Of a stretch of DNA of 64,000 nucleotides, positions 42,879 through 52,223 are shown piece after piece. Origin of the DNA: Candidatus Kapaibacterium sp. Its GTDB lineage: Bacteria > Bacteroidota > Ignavibacteria > Kapaibacteriales > UBA7675. The stretch spans positions 148,338 through 212,337 of the forward strand of contig JANQRB010000139.1 in the NCBI GenBank assembly GCA_028284775.1. The letters are read 5' to 3'. Numbering within the stretch: the stretch's first letter is position 1; the number at the start of each line of letters is the position of its first letter. A program made the position numbers and the translations under genes. The notes beneath the pieces were generated by a model, which made no database searches, was not told where the DNA came from, and was given only the letters and a program-made list of their open reading frames with translations.

Positions 42879-43865
42879 ATGGACGAATTTAACCTACATA
42901 GCGCATCATTAGCCTCACCCGGTATTCCCGCCGAATCAGTCTTGCAGCGACGCCTCGAGGCCTTGAAAAGCCGTAAAGAGCAGGTAGAAGAAATGAGCGG
43001 CCTCGATGCGCTCAAAAACGAGGAGTACCGCAAGGTAGCGCAGGGCTTCGAGTCGATGTTCGTCCATATGCTGATGAAACAGATGAAATCGTCGATGCTG
43101 GACAAAGAAGATGGCCAGAGCGACACCTCATTTTTTGGCGACTCGGTTCTCTCCGGCTATGCCGATTTACAATTCGCCGATTATGCCGCGCGAAAAGGCG
43201 GCCTCGGCATCGCGGAAATGGTCTACAGTCATTTAACTGGCGGCGCACAACTTCCTCTGACGACGGAGCAAGCAGTCGTGTCCGGAAAGCGGACGCGACG
43301 GGCCGCAGAGCTTCAAACCCCAGATGCAAACAATAAAGAATCTATGAAGGCACGTACTTTTGATCATGCGGCGTCAGCAGCGACGCCGCTCAGTTCGGTT
43401 CGAGGCAATTTTCTGGACAACGTCATCGACCGCCTGCGTCCCTATGAACGAATAATCGCTGCGGCGTCGCAGCAACACAAGGTCCCGACATCCCTGATCA
43501 AAGGAGTCATCGCCGCCGAGTCGGCCGGCAAAGCGGATGCGCTGTCCCCCGCCGGGGCCAAGGGTCTGATGCAGCTGATGGACGGCACGGCCGGCGACCT
43601 GGGTGTGAGCGATTCTTTCGATCCCGAGCAGAATATTCGCGGCGGGACGCGCTACCTGCAGCAAATGCTCGGTCGTTTCGACGGAAAGCGTGAGTTGGCG
43701 CTGGCGGCCTATAATGCGGGCCCCGGCAATGTCGAAAAATATGGCGGCGTACCGCCCTTTCCGGAAACCAAGGCCTATATCAAAAACGTCGCCCGTTACG
43801 CCGATCTTTTTCAGATTCTTGAGCAGACGTCGCTCGTGGCCGGCCGATCGCAAAATTCCATTTAA
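42879..43865 (+). CDS. flgJ: FlgJ rod-capping protein fused to a lytic transglycosylase domain
   Basis: A 328-aa two-domain protein. Residues about 40-120 are the FlgJ rod-binding domain (EEYRKVAQGFESMFVHMLMKQMKSSML...FFGDSVLSGYADLQFADYAARKGGLGIAEMVY). After a variable linker, residues about 185-315 are a soluble lytic transglycosylase domain: GVIAAESAGKADALSPAGAKGLMQLM with catalytic Glu214, NIRGGTRYLQQMLGRF and LALAAYNAGPGNVEKYGGVPPFPETKAYIKNV. Classical FlgJ of Enterobacteria carries a glucosaminidase instead. It should open the wall for rod growth. flgN follows 30 bases later. Confidence 0.93.
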   Translation: MDEFNLHSASLASPGIPAESVLQRRLEALKSRKEQVEEMSGLDALKNEEYRKVAQGFESMFVHMLMKQMKSSMLDKEDGQSDTSFFGDSVLSGYADLQFADYAARKGGLGIAEMVYSHLTGGAQLPLTTEQAVVSGKRTRRAAELQTPDANNKESMKARTFDHAASAATPLSSVRGNFLDNVIDRLRPYERIIAAASQQHKVPTSLIKGVIAAESAGKADALSPAGAKGLMQLMDGTAGDLGVSDSFDPEQNIRGGTRYLQQMLGRFDGKRELALAAYNAGPGNVEKYGGVPPFPETKAYIKNVARYADLFQILEQTSLVAGRSQNSI

Positions 43866-43895
43866 TTTTCGACGACAGCGGCCGATACTAGAGCA

Positions 43896-44357
43896 ATGAC
43901 GAATCCGCGGCAAGACCTATCGACCCGATTGGCTGACATTCTGCAACGCGAAACGGCCTTGCTGACCGTGCTTGTTGAACAGGCCACGGAACAGCAGGAA
44001 GCGCTGACGGCAATGGATACCGCTCGTCTGGAACGCAGCTGCAAGCTCCAGGCCGACAGCACGCAGCAACTGCGCTCGCTGGAACGCGAACGCGTGGCGA
44101 TGATTGCGACGGAATTCCGGATTCCACTTCGCAACGCGGGCAACGTCAACCTGCGGGCGCTTATCAATGTGGCGACCAATGAGGAAGACCGCCGATTATT
44201 GTTGGGTTTGCGGGACAATCTTCGCCGGCTGACGGTCCGCTGGCAGGAGCTCTGCAGGTTCAATCGTATTCTGACCGAGCGGGCCCGCCGTTTTGCCAAA
44301 GAGACCTTGAACGTTCTGACGAACGACGGCCAGCCGATTATTAACGCTCGTATGTGA
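43896..44357 (+). CDS. flgN: FlgN-like flagellar chaperone
   Basis: A 153-aa all-helical protein, rich in Leu, Arg and Glu, with the long amphipathic coiled regions of FlgN (LADILQRETALLTVLVEQATEQQEALTAMDTARLERSC and RRLTVRWQELCRFNRILTERARRFAKETLNVL). FlgN escorts the hook-filament junction proteins FlgK and FlgL to the export gate, and its genes here stand directly before flgK and flgL. Similarity is in pattern rather than in invariant residues, as is usual for this family; the position makes the assignment fairly safe. Confidence 0.82.
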   Translation: MTNPRQDLSTRLADILQRETALLTVLVEQATEQQEALTAMDTARLERSCKLQADSTQQLRSLERERVAMIATEFRIPLRNAGNVNLRALINVATNEEDRRLLLGLRDNLRRLTVRWQELCRFNRILTERARRFAKETLNVLTNDGQPIINARM

Positions 44358-44460
44358 GCGGACGGCAGACGGAAAACATTGATGCCAGGGGCGACAATCC
44401 AGGACGGACAATGCTACGCCCAAGCAGGCAGGCTCACGCACTACCAGGGAAGGTACCGAG

Positions 44461-45909
44461 ATGGCCTTATTCAACTCGCTGGAAATTGGCAAACGAGCGC
44501 TGATAGCGCAGCGCTTCGGCCTTGATGTCACCTCGAATAACATCGCCAACGTCAATACGCGTGGCTTCTCCCGCCAGAATGCCGTCCTGACCGAAACGAA
44601 ACCCCTTGCAACATCCGTGGGCCTGCTGGGCACCGGTGTCGCCGTTGCGCGCGTCGACAGCGTCCGTCAGGAGTTTTTCGACCGCGAAATTCGCACGACG
44701 ATATCCAGCCTCAGCGGTTTTAATGCGGACACAGAATTGATCGGTCGACTGGAAGCAATCTTTTCCGAGACCTCGGATTTCTCGCTCGATAAGACGATCC
44801 AGGAATTTTTTGCCGCCTTCTCGGATCTGGCGCTTCGTCCCGAGAGTATCGATAAACGCAAGAGTGTACTGAACGCCGGCAACAATCTCGCCAAGCATTT
44901 CAACAGTATCAGCCAGGGAATAGAAGACCTGCGCTTCGATGTCAAGAATCGGGCCGAGGATGCTGTTGTCGAGATCAACCGCATCCTGAATGATGTAGCG
45001 GAGCTCAACCGGCAGATTACGATTGCGCGCGCCCAGGGCAATGACAGCGGCCTGCAACTCTCCGATCAACGGGCCAACCTTCTGGAAGATCTCTCGGATT
45101 TTGTCGATATCCGCGTGACAATCAATGCCGACAACCTGGCCAATGTCAATATCGGCGGCGGCACTGTGCTGACGGGGACTTCCGCGCAAACCGTCGAGCT
45201 GGGCGAGAGCGTCGATGCCGTCAGCGGCGAGCGTGATATTGCGCTGGTAGCCCTCAACGGCAAAGGTGATATTATCAGCACGCTCAACCCGACTAAAGGT
45301 GAGGTTGGCGTCCTCAGCAATCACTACAATGTGACGCTCGACAGCAACGATTCCAGCGGCGGCCTGTCAATAATCGGCGAACTGAATGGGCTGGCTGACG
45401 CAATTGTTGACAAAGTCAATACGAGCCACGCCACCGGCTTCGGTCTCGATGATGCCGCGGGCGCGGCGCCCGGGCGTAATTTTTTCGATCCCGGCAGCGT
45501 ACTTGTTCCGGTGACCGCCGCCACGATGGCACTCAGCGCCGATGTCGAAGGGCTGCCCCGCAATGTCGCGGCGGCCGACGCCGGCGAAGAACCGGGCAAC
45601 GGCGAAACGGCGCGGGCTATTGCCGATTTACTACAAGCGCAGGATTTCATCAATGACACCAGCGTCATTGAGAGTTATTCGGGCCTCGTTGCCGACATCG
45701 GCGCGCTGGGCAGCGATGCCAAGAACGGCGCAGCAACAATCGAGATTGTCCAGAGTCAGTTAACGGCGCAGCGCGAAGCCGTACTGGGCGTCAATCTGGA
45801 CGAAGAAGCTATCAGTTTGATACAGTTCCAACGCGCGTTCGACGCATCGGCCCGCGTTATTAACACGGCAAGTGAAATGTTAAGTGTCCTGGTTAACCTG
45901 GGCGCCTGA
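44461..45909 (+). CDS. flgK: Flagellar hook-associated protein 1, FlgK
   Basis: A 482-aa hook-filament junction protein. The N-terminus (FNSLEIGKRALIAQRFGLDVTSNNIANVNTRGFSRQNAVL) and the C-terminus (LDEEAISLIQFQRAFDASARVINTASEMLSVLVNLGA) are the two halves of the axial coiled domain. The middle includes SDQRANLLEDLSDFVDIRV, typical of FlgK. It is a bit shorter than the 540-aa enterobacterial protein, reflecting a smaller variable domain. AAGG stands upstream of the ATG. flgL follows after 26 bases. Confidence 0.95.
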   Translation: MALFNSLEIGKRALIAQRFGLDVTSNNIANVNTRGFSRQNAVLTETKPLATSVGLLGTGVAVARVDSVRQEFFDREIRTTISSLSGFNADTELIGRLEAIFSETSDFSLDKTIQEFFAAFSDLALRPESIDKRKSVLNAGNNLAKHFNSISQGIEDLRFDVKNRAEDAVVEINRILNDVAELNRQITIARAQGNDSGLQLSDQRANLLEDLSDFVDIRVTINADNLANVNIGGGTVLTGTSAQTVELGESVDAVSGERDIALVALNGKGDIISTLNPTKGEVGVLSNHYNVTLDSNDSSGGLSIIGELNGLADAIVDKVNTSHATGFGLDDAAGAAPGRNFFDPGSVLVPVTAATMALSADVEGLPRNVAAADAGEEPGNGETARAIADLLQAQDFINDTSVIESYSGLVADIGALGSDAKNGAATIEIVQSQLTAQREAVLGVNLDEEAISLIQFQRAFDASARVINTASEMLSVLVNLGA

Positions 45910-45935
45910 TTTTATTCATCTGTATTGCCTGCCTT

Positions 45936-46937
45936 ATGCGTGTCACACTCAATTCTTCGCTGAATAGCTACCTTATAAACCTGAATAACTCGCGGGAGCG
46001 ATTTAACGTTCAGAACGAGCGTATCGGCACAGGTAAAGAGTTTCAGACGCCGAGCGACAAACCGCGTATCGTCGGCGAGTTGAAGCGCCTGCAGAATTCG
46101 ATCCGACAAAATGAAGTGTTTGCAAAAAATGTCGAAGACGGCTTGACCGATACCCAGGTCGTAGAGGCCGCGCTGCAGAACTTCGAAACGACGCTACTGG
46201 CCGCGCGCGATGTGGCCCAGGAGGCGGTTAATCCAATCAATTCGGACAAACTTGATGTACTTGGCGATAAATTTTTTAACATTGTCGGCGATCTGATCGA
46301 TATTGCCAATTTCGAATTCGACGGTCGCTTTGCCTTTTCCGGCACTCTGACTACCCGCGCCTCGATTACGCCTGCCGCACCGGAAAGCAACAACCTGCCC
46401 TTTGAACTGGTCGAGGATCCGGCGCTGGTAAGCGCGGACAATCCGCTCGGCCTGCGAGTGGCTTTCAAGGGCAACAACGAAGAACGTCTGATTACTACGA
46501 GCGCCAATACGACCGAGCGCGTCAACACTCTGGCGCAAGATGCCTTCGGCGGCAGCGGCGTCCAGGTCTTCGATGATCTGCTCGAAGCCTACAACATAAT
46601 GGCATTTAAACAAGACGGTACGCAGCGTACCTCGGATGATCGTCTCGAACCCGATGAAGCGGATGCTTTACGCGCGGCCATCAAAAATATCGGTGACTCC
46701 ATCGACACACTTAATTCCGAAATCGGCCGTCTGGGAGGCGTCAACAATCGGATGACGGCCATCAGCGAGCGCCTGACTTTTGAAAACACGCGGCTGGATC
46801 AATTGCGCTCGCTACGGGAGGACGCCGATCTGATCGATGCGGCGCTTATGCTGCGCAAGGAAGAATTTGCCTTGAATGCTACACTGGGTGTCGGCTCGTC
46901 GCTCTTTCAACCTTCTCTGCTTGATTTTCTCAGATAA
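45936..46937 (+). CDS. flgL: Flagellar hook-associated protein 3, FlgL
   Basis: A 333-aa flagellin-fold junction protein. The N-terminal coiled part (SYLINLNNSRERFNVQNERIGTGKEFQTPSDKPRIVGELKRLQNSIRQNEVFAKNVEDGLTDTQVVEAALQNFETTLLAARDVAQEAVN) and the C-terminal IGRLGGVNNRMTAISERLTFENTRLDQLRSLREDADLIDAALMLRKEEFALNATLGVGSSLFQPSLLDFLR fit FlgL rather than filament flagellin. It caps the hook filament junction after FlgK. motA begins 19 bases after its stop. Confidence 0.94.
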   Translation: MRVTLNSSLNSYLINLNNSRERFNVQNERIGTGKEFQTPSDKPRIVGELKRLQNSIRQNEVFAKNVEDGLTDTQVVEAALQNFETTLLAARDVAQEAVNPINSDKLDVLGDKFFNIVGDLIDIANFEFDGRFAFSGTLTTRASITPAAPESNNLPFELVEDPALVSADNPLGLRVAFKGNNEERLITTSANTTERVNTLAQDAFGGSGVQVFDDLLEAYNIMAFKQDGTQRTSDDRLEPDEADALRAAIKNIGDSIDTLNSEIGRLGGVNNRMTAISERLTFENTRLDQLRSLREDADLIDAALMLRKEEFALNATLGVGSSLFQPSLLDFLR

Positions 46938-46956
46938 GAACGGTACCTTCGTCGCC

Positions 46957-47787
46957 ATGAATCGAATCTCCGCCTGGACGCACCTGCTACGCTCGGGAAC
47001 GTTTATCGGCCTGATATTTGGCTTTGTCACCGTCCTAGGTTCATTCCTTCTTGAAGGCGGAAGTTTCGATGCGCTCTTTGCTTTAGCGCCTATCGCCGTT
47101 GTTGTCGGAGGTACGATATCGACCGCGATCATCGGCACATCGCTCGACCAGGTAGCCAAAATTCCGCGCCTTGTGGGTATTGCCCTCCTTCCCGCCTCCT
47201 ATGATCCGGCTGAGATTATTAACCAGATTGTTCGCATCGCCGTGCTGGCGCGACGCGAAGGCATAATCGCCATCGAACGGCATTTGCCCGAAGTTAAGCA
47301 CCCGTTTATGCGCAAAATTTTTCAGGTGGCCATCGATGGCGCGGACCCCGAGGCGCTGCGCAGCGTGGCGGAAACCGAAATGGATATTATCAGCGAACGG
47401 CACCGCGCCAATATTCAGCTCTTTACCAAAATGGGCGGATACTCGCCGACGATGGGAATTATCGGCACCGTGATGGGGCTCATTAACACGCTGGGATCCG
47501 CCGGCCAGGAACCGGAAGTTCTCATCCGGCATATCGCCAGCGCCTTTATTGCGACCATGTGGGGCATTTTTCTGGCCAATCTGGTCTTGCTCCCCATCGG
47601 CGACAAGCTGCAAACCCTTCACGACGACGAAGAAATGCTGCTGCGATTAATCAGCGACGGCGTGGCGGGTGTTCAACTTGGTGAAACACCTTCCGTGATT
47701 CGGGCGCGCCTGGCGAGCGCCCTGCCGCGTGAGAAGCAGGAGCAATTGTTGGCCCAGCCGCTGCCGCGCGCTTTGGCCGGTACCTGA
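46957..47787 (+). CDS. motA: Flagellar motor stator protein MotA
   Basis: The ATG at 46957 gives 276 aa; a longer upstream frame runs through the end of flgL and is not MotA-like. Four membrane helices and the long cytoplasmic loop of MotA are seen (ARREGIIAIERHLPEVKHPFMRKIFQVAIDGADPEALRSVAETEMDIISERHRANIQLFTKMGGYSPTMGIIGTVMGLINTL), with conserved prolines in GGYSPTMGIIG and the Arg/Glu-rich loop. The expected partner motB is not the next gene; a methyltransferase follows, so motB is elsewhere or the stator uses another subunit. MotA also resembles ExbB/TolQ, but the loop motif supports MotA. Confidence 0.92.
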   Translation: MNRISAWTHLLRSGTFIGLIFGFVTVLGSFLLEGGSFDALFALAPIAVVVGGTISTAIIGTSLDQVAKIPRLVGIALLPASYDPAEIINQIVRIAVLARREGIIAIERHLPEVKHPFMRKIFQVAIDGADPEALRSVAETEMDIISERHRANIQLFTKMGGYSPTMGIIGTVMGLINTLGSAGQEPEVLIRHIASAFIATMWGIFLANLVLLPIGDKLQTLHDDEEMLLRLISDGVAGVQLGETPSVIRARLASALPREKQEQLLAQPLPRALAGT

Positions 47788-47825
47788 TTCAAAATCGACT
47801 CTCAGCAGGATTTTCCAACCTTGTG

Positions 47826-48725
47826 ATGACTGCTAAACAAGCATACCGCGATCCCTGGGCCGAGTGGCTGCTTCACAGCCGCTTCAGCGGCGACAGACAA
47901 TCGGCGGACAGATTCATCGCCGCACTGATGCCAATCCGCGAGCAGGTGCTCGCCAATGCGAATATCCGCGCCGGCGACACCTTGCTCGACGTCGGCTGCG
48001 GCGACGGCCTGATCGGCTTCGGCGCCTTAGCGCTCGTCGGCGAAAATGGGCGGGTAATCTTTGCCGATATCTCCGACCAGCTTCTGGAACACTGCCGCAA
48101 CACAGCCGCCGCGCTGAAGTACAGTGCCTCCTGTCGCTATATCAATGCGGCCGCAGAAAAGCTTAGCCCGGTTCCGGACAACTCCGTTGACGTCGTCACC
48201 ACGCGCTCGGTGCTGATCTATGTTGCGGACAAGGAGCAGGCCCTGCGTGAGTTTATGCGTGTATTGAAGCCCGGCGGCCATTTATCGATTTTTGAACCAA
48301 TTAACAAATTCGCCCGACAAAAACATGGTCCGCACAGCTTTATGGGCTATGACCTGGAAGCGGTGAAGCATCTAGCCGCCAAGGTTTCGCAAGCTATCAG
48401 AAAGAAATCGGGCGAGGCCACCCAAAGTATGATCGATTTTGATGAACGCGACCTCTTCAACATGGCCGACGATTGCGGTTTCGTCAATCTCGCGCTGACC
48501 TATCAGGCCGGCAGCAGTTCATCAAAGTACGGCGCCGACTGGAGCTGCTTCCTCACATCGCCGCCCAATCCACTTTCACCCTCGCTGCAACAGGCGATGG
48601 ATGAGGCGCTGACCGAGAGCGAGCAGCAGGAGTTCAGCGCTTGTTTTCGACGTCAATATGAAGGTCGCAAGGGCAAACATTATCAGGCCACCATGTATCT
48701 TGCCGCGCAAAAGCCGGCCGACTGA
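47826..48725 (+). CDS. Class I SAM-dependent methyltransferase, substrate unknown
   Basis: A 299-aa protein (ATG at 47826, with an in-frame GTG one codon earlier). SAM-binding motif I is DTLLDVGCGDGLIGFG, followed by VIFADISDQLLEHC, the acidic end of motif III region NSVDVVTTRSVLIYVADKEQALREFMRVLKPGGHLSIFEP. This is the UbiE/Methyltransf_11 layout. The C-terminal 130 residues (ADDCGFVNLALTYQAG and after) are less conserved. It follows motA by 38 bases on the same strand and may be on the flagellar transcript; flagellin or chemotaxis-related methylation is possible but has no direct support. Confidence 0.75.
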   Translation: MTAKQAYRDPWAEWLLHSRFSGDRQSADRFIAALMPIREQVLANANIRAGDTLLDVGCGDGLIGFGALALVGENGRVIFADISDQLLEHCRNTAAALKYSASCRYINAAAEKLSPVPDNSVDVVTTRSVLIYVADKEQALREFMRVLKPGGHLSIFEPINKFARQKHGPHSFMGYDLEAVKHLAAKVSQAIRKKSGEATQSMIDFDERDLFNMADDCGFVNLALTYQAGSSSSKYGADWSCFLTSPPNPLSPSLQQAMDEALTESEQQEFSACFRRQYEGRKGKHYQATMYLAAQKPAD

Positions 48726-48779
48726 AGCTGCAACATAGCGGGTCAACCCACCGCAAGCCAAGCGGCCGACCCCATCCAT

Positions 48780-50060
48780 TCACAGGGTGCAGGAAATCAT
48801 ATACAGACGTTGATTTATTTTACCTAATGCTTCGTAGCGCTGTTGACGCCAATTGTAGCGCGGCGGAGAGATTTCATCGACGAGGCTGCCGGCATAAATC
48901 TCATTGCCCTTGTATTTGCGAACGACAAGGGTCAGGCCGGTTACAAAGCCGAAGGTTTCGGTGCCCGGCGCAACGGCAAATTTCTTATCGACGCTGAAAT
49001 CGGCGGAGAGGTCGAAGCGCTTGCCGTTAACGTTCATGTAGCAATTCACAATGTCGCAGTCCAGAAATATTAACTCGCTGCCGTCGTAGGTGAAGAAGAG
49101 CTTGCCGGAGTTGTTTTCCGCCGAATACTGCACGTTGCCCAGGACGGCAAAAAATGCGTTGAAGCGTTTGGCTTTGAAGGCGTAGACTGCCTCGCTCGGG
49201 TGCAGCGCCAGGTTAAACACGTTATCATAACGGCGACTGTAAACGGGATCCTCGTCCTGATCGGAAATCAGGATGCCATATCCCCCGCCTTCGTACATTC
49301 CGATAAAGGCAGCGGCCGTTCCGTACTCGTTAATCGCCACTTCGGGGATATTTTCGAAGCTTGCTGATATCGCTTCGTCATCGCGGTATATCGTCCAACT
49401 GTTGCCCAGCTGACCAGCGAAGAGAAATGCGCCGTCATGCCAGAATCCCATAGGGACGATTTCATCGTACAAGGGACCTTCTTTGTTGTTAACGGTCACC
49501 GATTTGCCGCTGCCCCTCTGACCGATGTAGGCCATACGATCGCCGCGCTGGCTGATAAAGCTCTTGCCGACCTTGGCGGAAATGGGAAATCGTTCCAGCA
49601 GCGTAAGAAAGGGATAACCGTCATCCCCGTCTTTGATCACATAGCGCACCAGCCAGCCTTCTTCGGCTTCAAATCCCACAAAGGTGATTATGCGCGAATC
49701 CTGGGAAAACTGCAGCTCTTCGACGCGGTTGTACAGCAGAAACTCATCACCGGCATTGCTCAGCAGCTCCCAAGAATTTTCGTTAATGGCGAAGGTGACC
49801 CAATAGAGTCCGTCGGGCGAAAAAACAGGCTCCTGCATAAACTGGAAGACATCGGTTTCGTCGCCATTCACAATCAGTCGGAATCGTTCGGTGAATGCCT
49901 CGGTAATCGCCCACCAGTTATCAGTGCTGTCGAGGCCATACGAGACAACAGGCTCTGCGCCGCTCAACACTTCACGCTCTTTAAATTGCTGCGATTGCAT
50001 GTGCTGCAATGCCGTCGGAATCAGCAAGAGAACAAAAATGATTGAAGTGGTATTGCCCAT
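48780..50060 (-). CDS. Secreted propeller-like protein of unknown function
   Basis: A 426-aa protein with a signal peptide (TTSIIFVLLLIPTALQHMQSQQ) and repeated four-strand units resembling WD40/TolB-like blades: FSPDGLYWVTFAINENSWELL, EGPLYDEIVPMGFWHDGAFLFAGQLGNSWTIYRDDE, YGTAAAFIGMYEGGGYGILISDQDEDP, and LFFTYDGSELIFLDCDI. Each unit joins an aromatic strand with a short turn containing Asp-Gly or Asn-Gly. No catalytic motif is seen. Two Cys in IFLDCDIVNCY and one near the end could form a disulphide. It is the only gene on this transcript, which is convergent with the methyltransferase. Role unknown; the repeat pattern is my own reading. Confidence 0.6.
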   Translation of the reverse strand: MGNTTSIIFVLLLIPTALQHMQSQQFKEREVLSGAEPVVSYGLDSTDNWWAITEAFTERFRLIVNGDETDVFQFMQEPVFSPDGLYWVTFAINENSWELLSNAGDEFLLYNRVEELQFSQDSRIITFVGFEAEEGWLVRYVIKDGDDGYPFLTLLERFPISAKVGKSFISQRGDRMAYIGQRGSGKSVTVNNKEGPLYDEIVPMGFWHDGAFLFAGQLGNSWTIYRDDEAISASFENIPEVAINEYGTAAAFIGMYEGGGYGILISDQDEDPVYSRRYDNVFNLALHPSEAVYAFKAKRFNAFFAVLGNVQYSAENNSGKLFFTYDGSELIFLDCDIVNCYMNVNGKRFDLSADFSVDKKFAVAPGTETFGFVTGLTLVVRKYKGNEIYAGSLVDEISPPRYNWRQQRYEALGKINQRLYMISCTL

Positions 50061-50217
50061 ACGCCTCTCAGAGATTCACAGCTGGGTGCTCTATACGACT
50101 GTTTCAGCTGGCACCTGTTTCACAGACCAAAACGAATGCCTGGCCCGATTGCGCCGGAAACAAAAATAGCGAGAATAAACGCCAATATACAATGGCGACA
50201 GTAGGCCGGGAAGGAAG

Positions 50218-50255
50218 AAAAAACGCCCGCAGTGTCGAGGATGACACTACGGGCG
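50218..50255 (-). terminator. Rho-independent terminator of sucC
   Basis: Stem CGCCCGCAGTGTC/GACACTACGGGCG (50224-50236, 50243-50255) with one internal mismatch and a six-base loop, followed on the minus strand by six T and then CTTCC. It lies 30 bases after the sucC stop. Confidence 0.9.
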
Positions 50256-50284
50256 CAAAGCTTGCAAAGATTCAATAGCTGCGA

Positions 50285-51535
50285 TCAGGCCACGGCAAGA
50301 GTGGAGATCGCTTCGTTGACCTTGTCGGCCGCATCCTGCAGCGTCTCGGCGACGGAGAAACGCAGGCCAGAGTCCTGCAGTATCTGCCTGGCTTCAACGG
50401 CATTGGTGCCATCGAGGCGGACGATAACGGGAAGATCGACCTGCACCTGCTGCATCGCCTGTACAATGCCGTTGGCGACTCGATCGCAGCGCACGATCCC
50501 GCCGAAGATATTGATCAGGACGGCTTTGACATTTTTGTCGCTCAACATGATACGGAAAGCATTGGAGATGCGTTCGACATTCGCTCCGCCGCCGACGTCA
50601 AGGAAGTTCGCCGGCTCGCCGCCCGCAAGTTGAATAATGTCCATTGTCGCCATTGCCAGTCCGGCGCCATTCACCATACAGCCGACATTGCCGTCGAGCT
50701 TGATATAGTTGAGGTCGTACTTGGATGCTTCGATTTCCAGCGGCTCTTCTTCATCGAGGTCGCGCAGCTCCGCATAGTTGCGGTGGCGGAACAAGGCATT
50801 ATCATCGAAATTCACTTTGGCGTCGAGGGCGATAATCTCATTTTCGGCGGTCAGCACCAGCGGGTTGATCTCGAGCATGCTGCAGTCCATCGCTTCATAA
50901 GCATGCACCAGCTTGGTGATAAAGGCGATAAAACTCTTGAAAGCTTTGCCTTGCAGCCCCAGCGCAAAGGCCAGTCGACGCGCCTGAAAGGCCTGGAAGC
51001 CCGTGTTGGGGTCGATGGTTTCGCGGATAATTTTTTCCGGTGTTTCTTCGGCTACCGTTTCGATTTCCACCCCACCTTCAGTGGAAGCCATAATGATATT
51101 GCGTGAGGTCTGGCGATCCAGCAAAATACTCAGATAGAATTCGCTGGCGATATTGAGCCCTTCCTCCACCAAAAAGCGCCGCACAACTTTGCCTGCCTCA
51201 CCAGTCTGCACGGTTACGAGCGTATTGCCCTGCATAGCGTTGGCAAGCTGATACGCTTTATCGGCGATATTGCCGCCGGAAATGACATTGACGCCGCGCA
51301 ACGGCTTTCCGGCGTGCTCGATCGGCGCACCGCTGGCGCTCGAACGAAATGTTCCCTTGCCGCGGCCGCCTGCATGGATCTGTGATTTAAGAACCACGGT
51401 TTCAATTCCCTTTTGCACGAAGTCCTGATAGGTGACGCCACCCGCCTCTTCAGCCGAATGCACGACCTTGCCGGCAGGTACCGGAACGCCAAAGCTTCGA
51501 AGTATTTCTTTCGCCTGATACTCGTGAATATTCAT
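50285..51535 (-). CDS. sucC: Succinate-CoA ligase beta subunit
   Basis: The 416-aa ATP-grasp subunit of the TCA-cycle enzyme that makes ATP or GTP from succinyl-CoA. Family marks are MNIHEYQAKEILRSFGVPVP, VVLKSQIHAGGRGKGTF, LEINPLVLT, LDAKVNFDDNALFRH, the substrate/effector region GNVGCMVNGAGLAMATMDIIQLAGGEPANFLDVGGGAN and FGGIVRCDRVANGI. It is slightly longer than the E. coli subunit owing to a small insertion near residue 65. The alpha subunit gene sucD is not adjacent, which differs from the sucCD operon of many bacteria. A strong terminator follows. Confidence 0.95.
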   Translation of the reverse strand: MNIHEYQAKEILRSFGVPVPAGKVVHSAEEAGGVTYQDFVQKGIETVVLKSQIHAGGRGKGTFRSSASGAPIEHAGKPLRGVNVISGGNIADKAYQLANAMQGNTLVTVQTGEAGKVVRRFLVEEGLNIASEFYLSILLDRQTSRNIIMASTEGGVEIETVAEETPEKIIRETIDPNTGFQAFQARRLAFALGLQGKAFKSFIAFITKLVHAYEAMDCSMLEINPLVLTAENEIIALDAKVNFDDNALFRHRNYAELRDLDEEEPLEIEASKYDLNYIKLDGNVGCMVNGAGLAMATMDIIQLAGGEPANFLDVGGGANVERISNAFRIMLSDKNVKAVLINIFGGIVRCDRVANGIVQAMQQVQVDLPVIVRLDGTNAVEARQILQDSGLRFSVAETLQDAADKVNEAISTLAVA

Positions 51536-51792
51536 AGGAAATCACAGATCGATTTGTACAACAAACTGTATGTTTTGATTAGGTCTACCGTGATGCGGCA
51601 AAGGCAATACTACAGTCTTGCAAATTACGAAAATCGATGCTCTTTGCAAACCTGTCGCGAGGCCGGATTTTGGCAACATCGAAGCGAAATTAGCGTAGGG
51701 AGCTAATGCCGTTGCGTGATGTGGCAGGTATTTACTAAATTCCGGGCACTCTGCAGCTCTATTGCCGCTTTGCACCCTAATAAGGATCGATC

Positions 51793-52110
51793 ATGGCCCG
51801 TCTCAAACGAGAATTCGAAACGAAATCAAGCGCCGAGGATATGCGCGCCTTCATCGATGAAAAAATCCTGGATCGCAAAGAGCTCAAGCCCTTCTTCAGC
51901 CTGACGACCTGGCAAGGCGACAGCCTGTACTTTGAATCGCGCTTCTGCAGCGGCAGCATTGCACTGCGCGACCAACGGATTGAAATCGACCTTGAGCTCA
52001 CCCTCTTCGGTCGTCTTTTCCGCAAGAAGCTGGATTCGGCTCTCGAGCGCAACTTCGGATTACTCGCGGAATCTTCGCAGTCGGACCTGGGCAATGAGAA
52101 GCAGGGCTGA
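51793..52110 (+). CDS. Polyhydroxyalkanoate-granule-region-like small protein
   Basis: A 105-aa protein starting MARLKREFETKSSAEDMRAFIDEKI, with the core LTTWQGDSLYFESRFCSGSIALRDQRIEIDLELTLFGRLFRKKLDSALERNF. The pattern W-GD-L-F-------G-I-----I-I---L resembles the PHA_gran_rgn family, proteins encoded near polyhydroxyalkanoate genes in other bacteria, but no PHA synthase is in the window and the family is also found outside that context. AAGGA lies seven bases before the ATG. Single gene, 275 bases before dnaE. Function unknown. Confidence 0.6.
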   Translation: MARLKREFETKSSAEDMRAFIDEKILDRKELKPFFSLTTWQGDSLYFESRFCSGSIALRDQRIEIDLELTLFGRLFRKKLDSALERNFGLLAESSQSDLGNEKQG

Positions 52111-52223
52111 GCACTTCGATACTGCATCCTTTCAAGATTTCGGCTTTGTTGCCCGCCCGCAATCGCCCTTTACCCCGGAATTCCGATAGACGGGGTCCAC
52201 CAATTCGACCGTAGCTTAGCACT

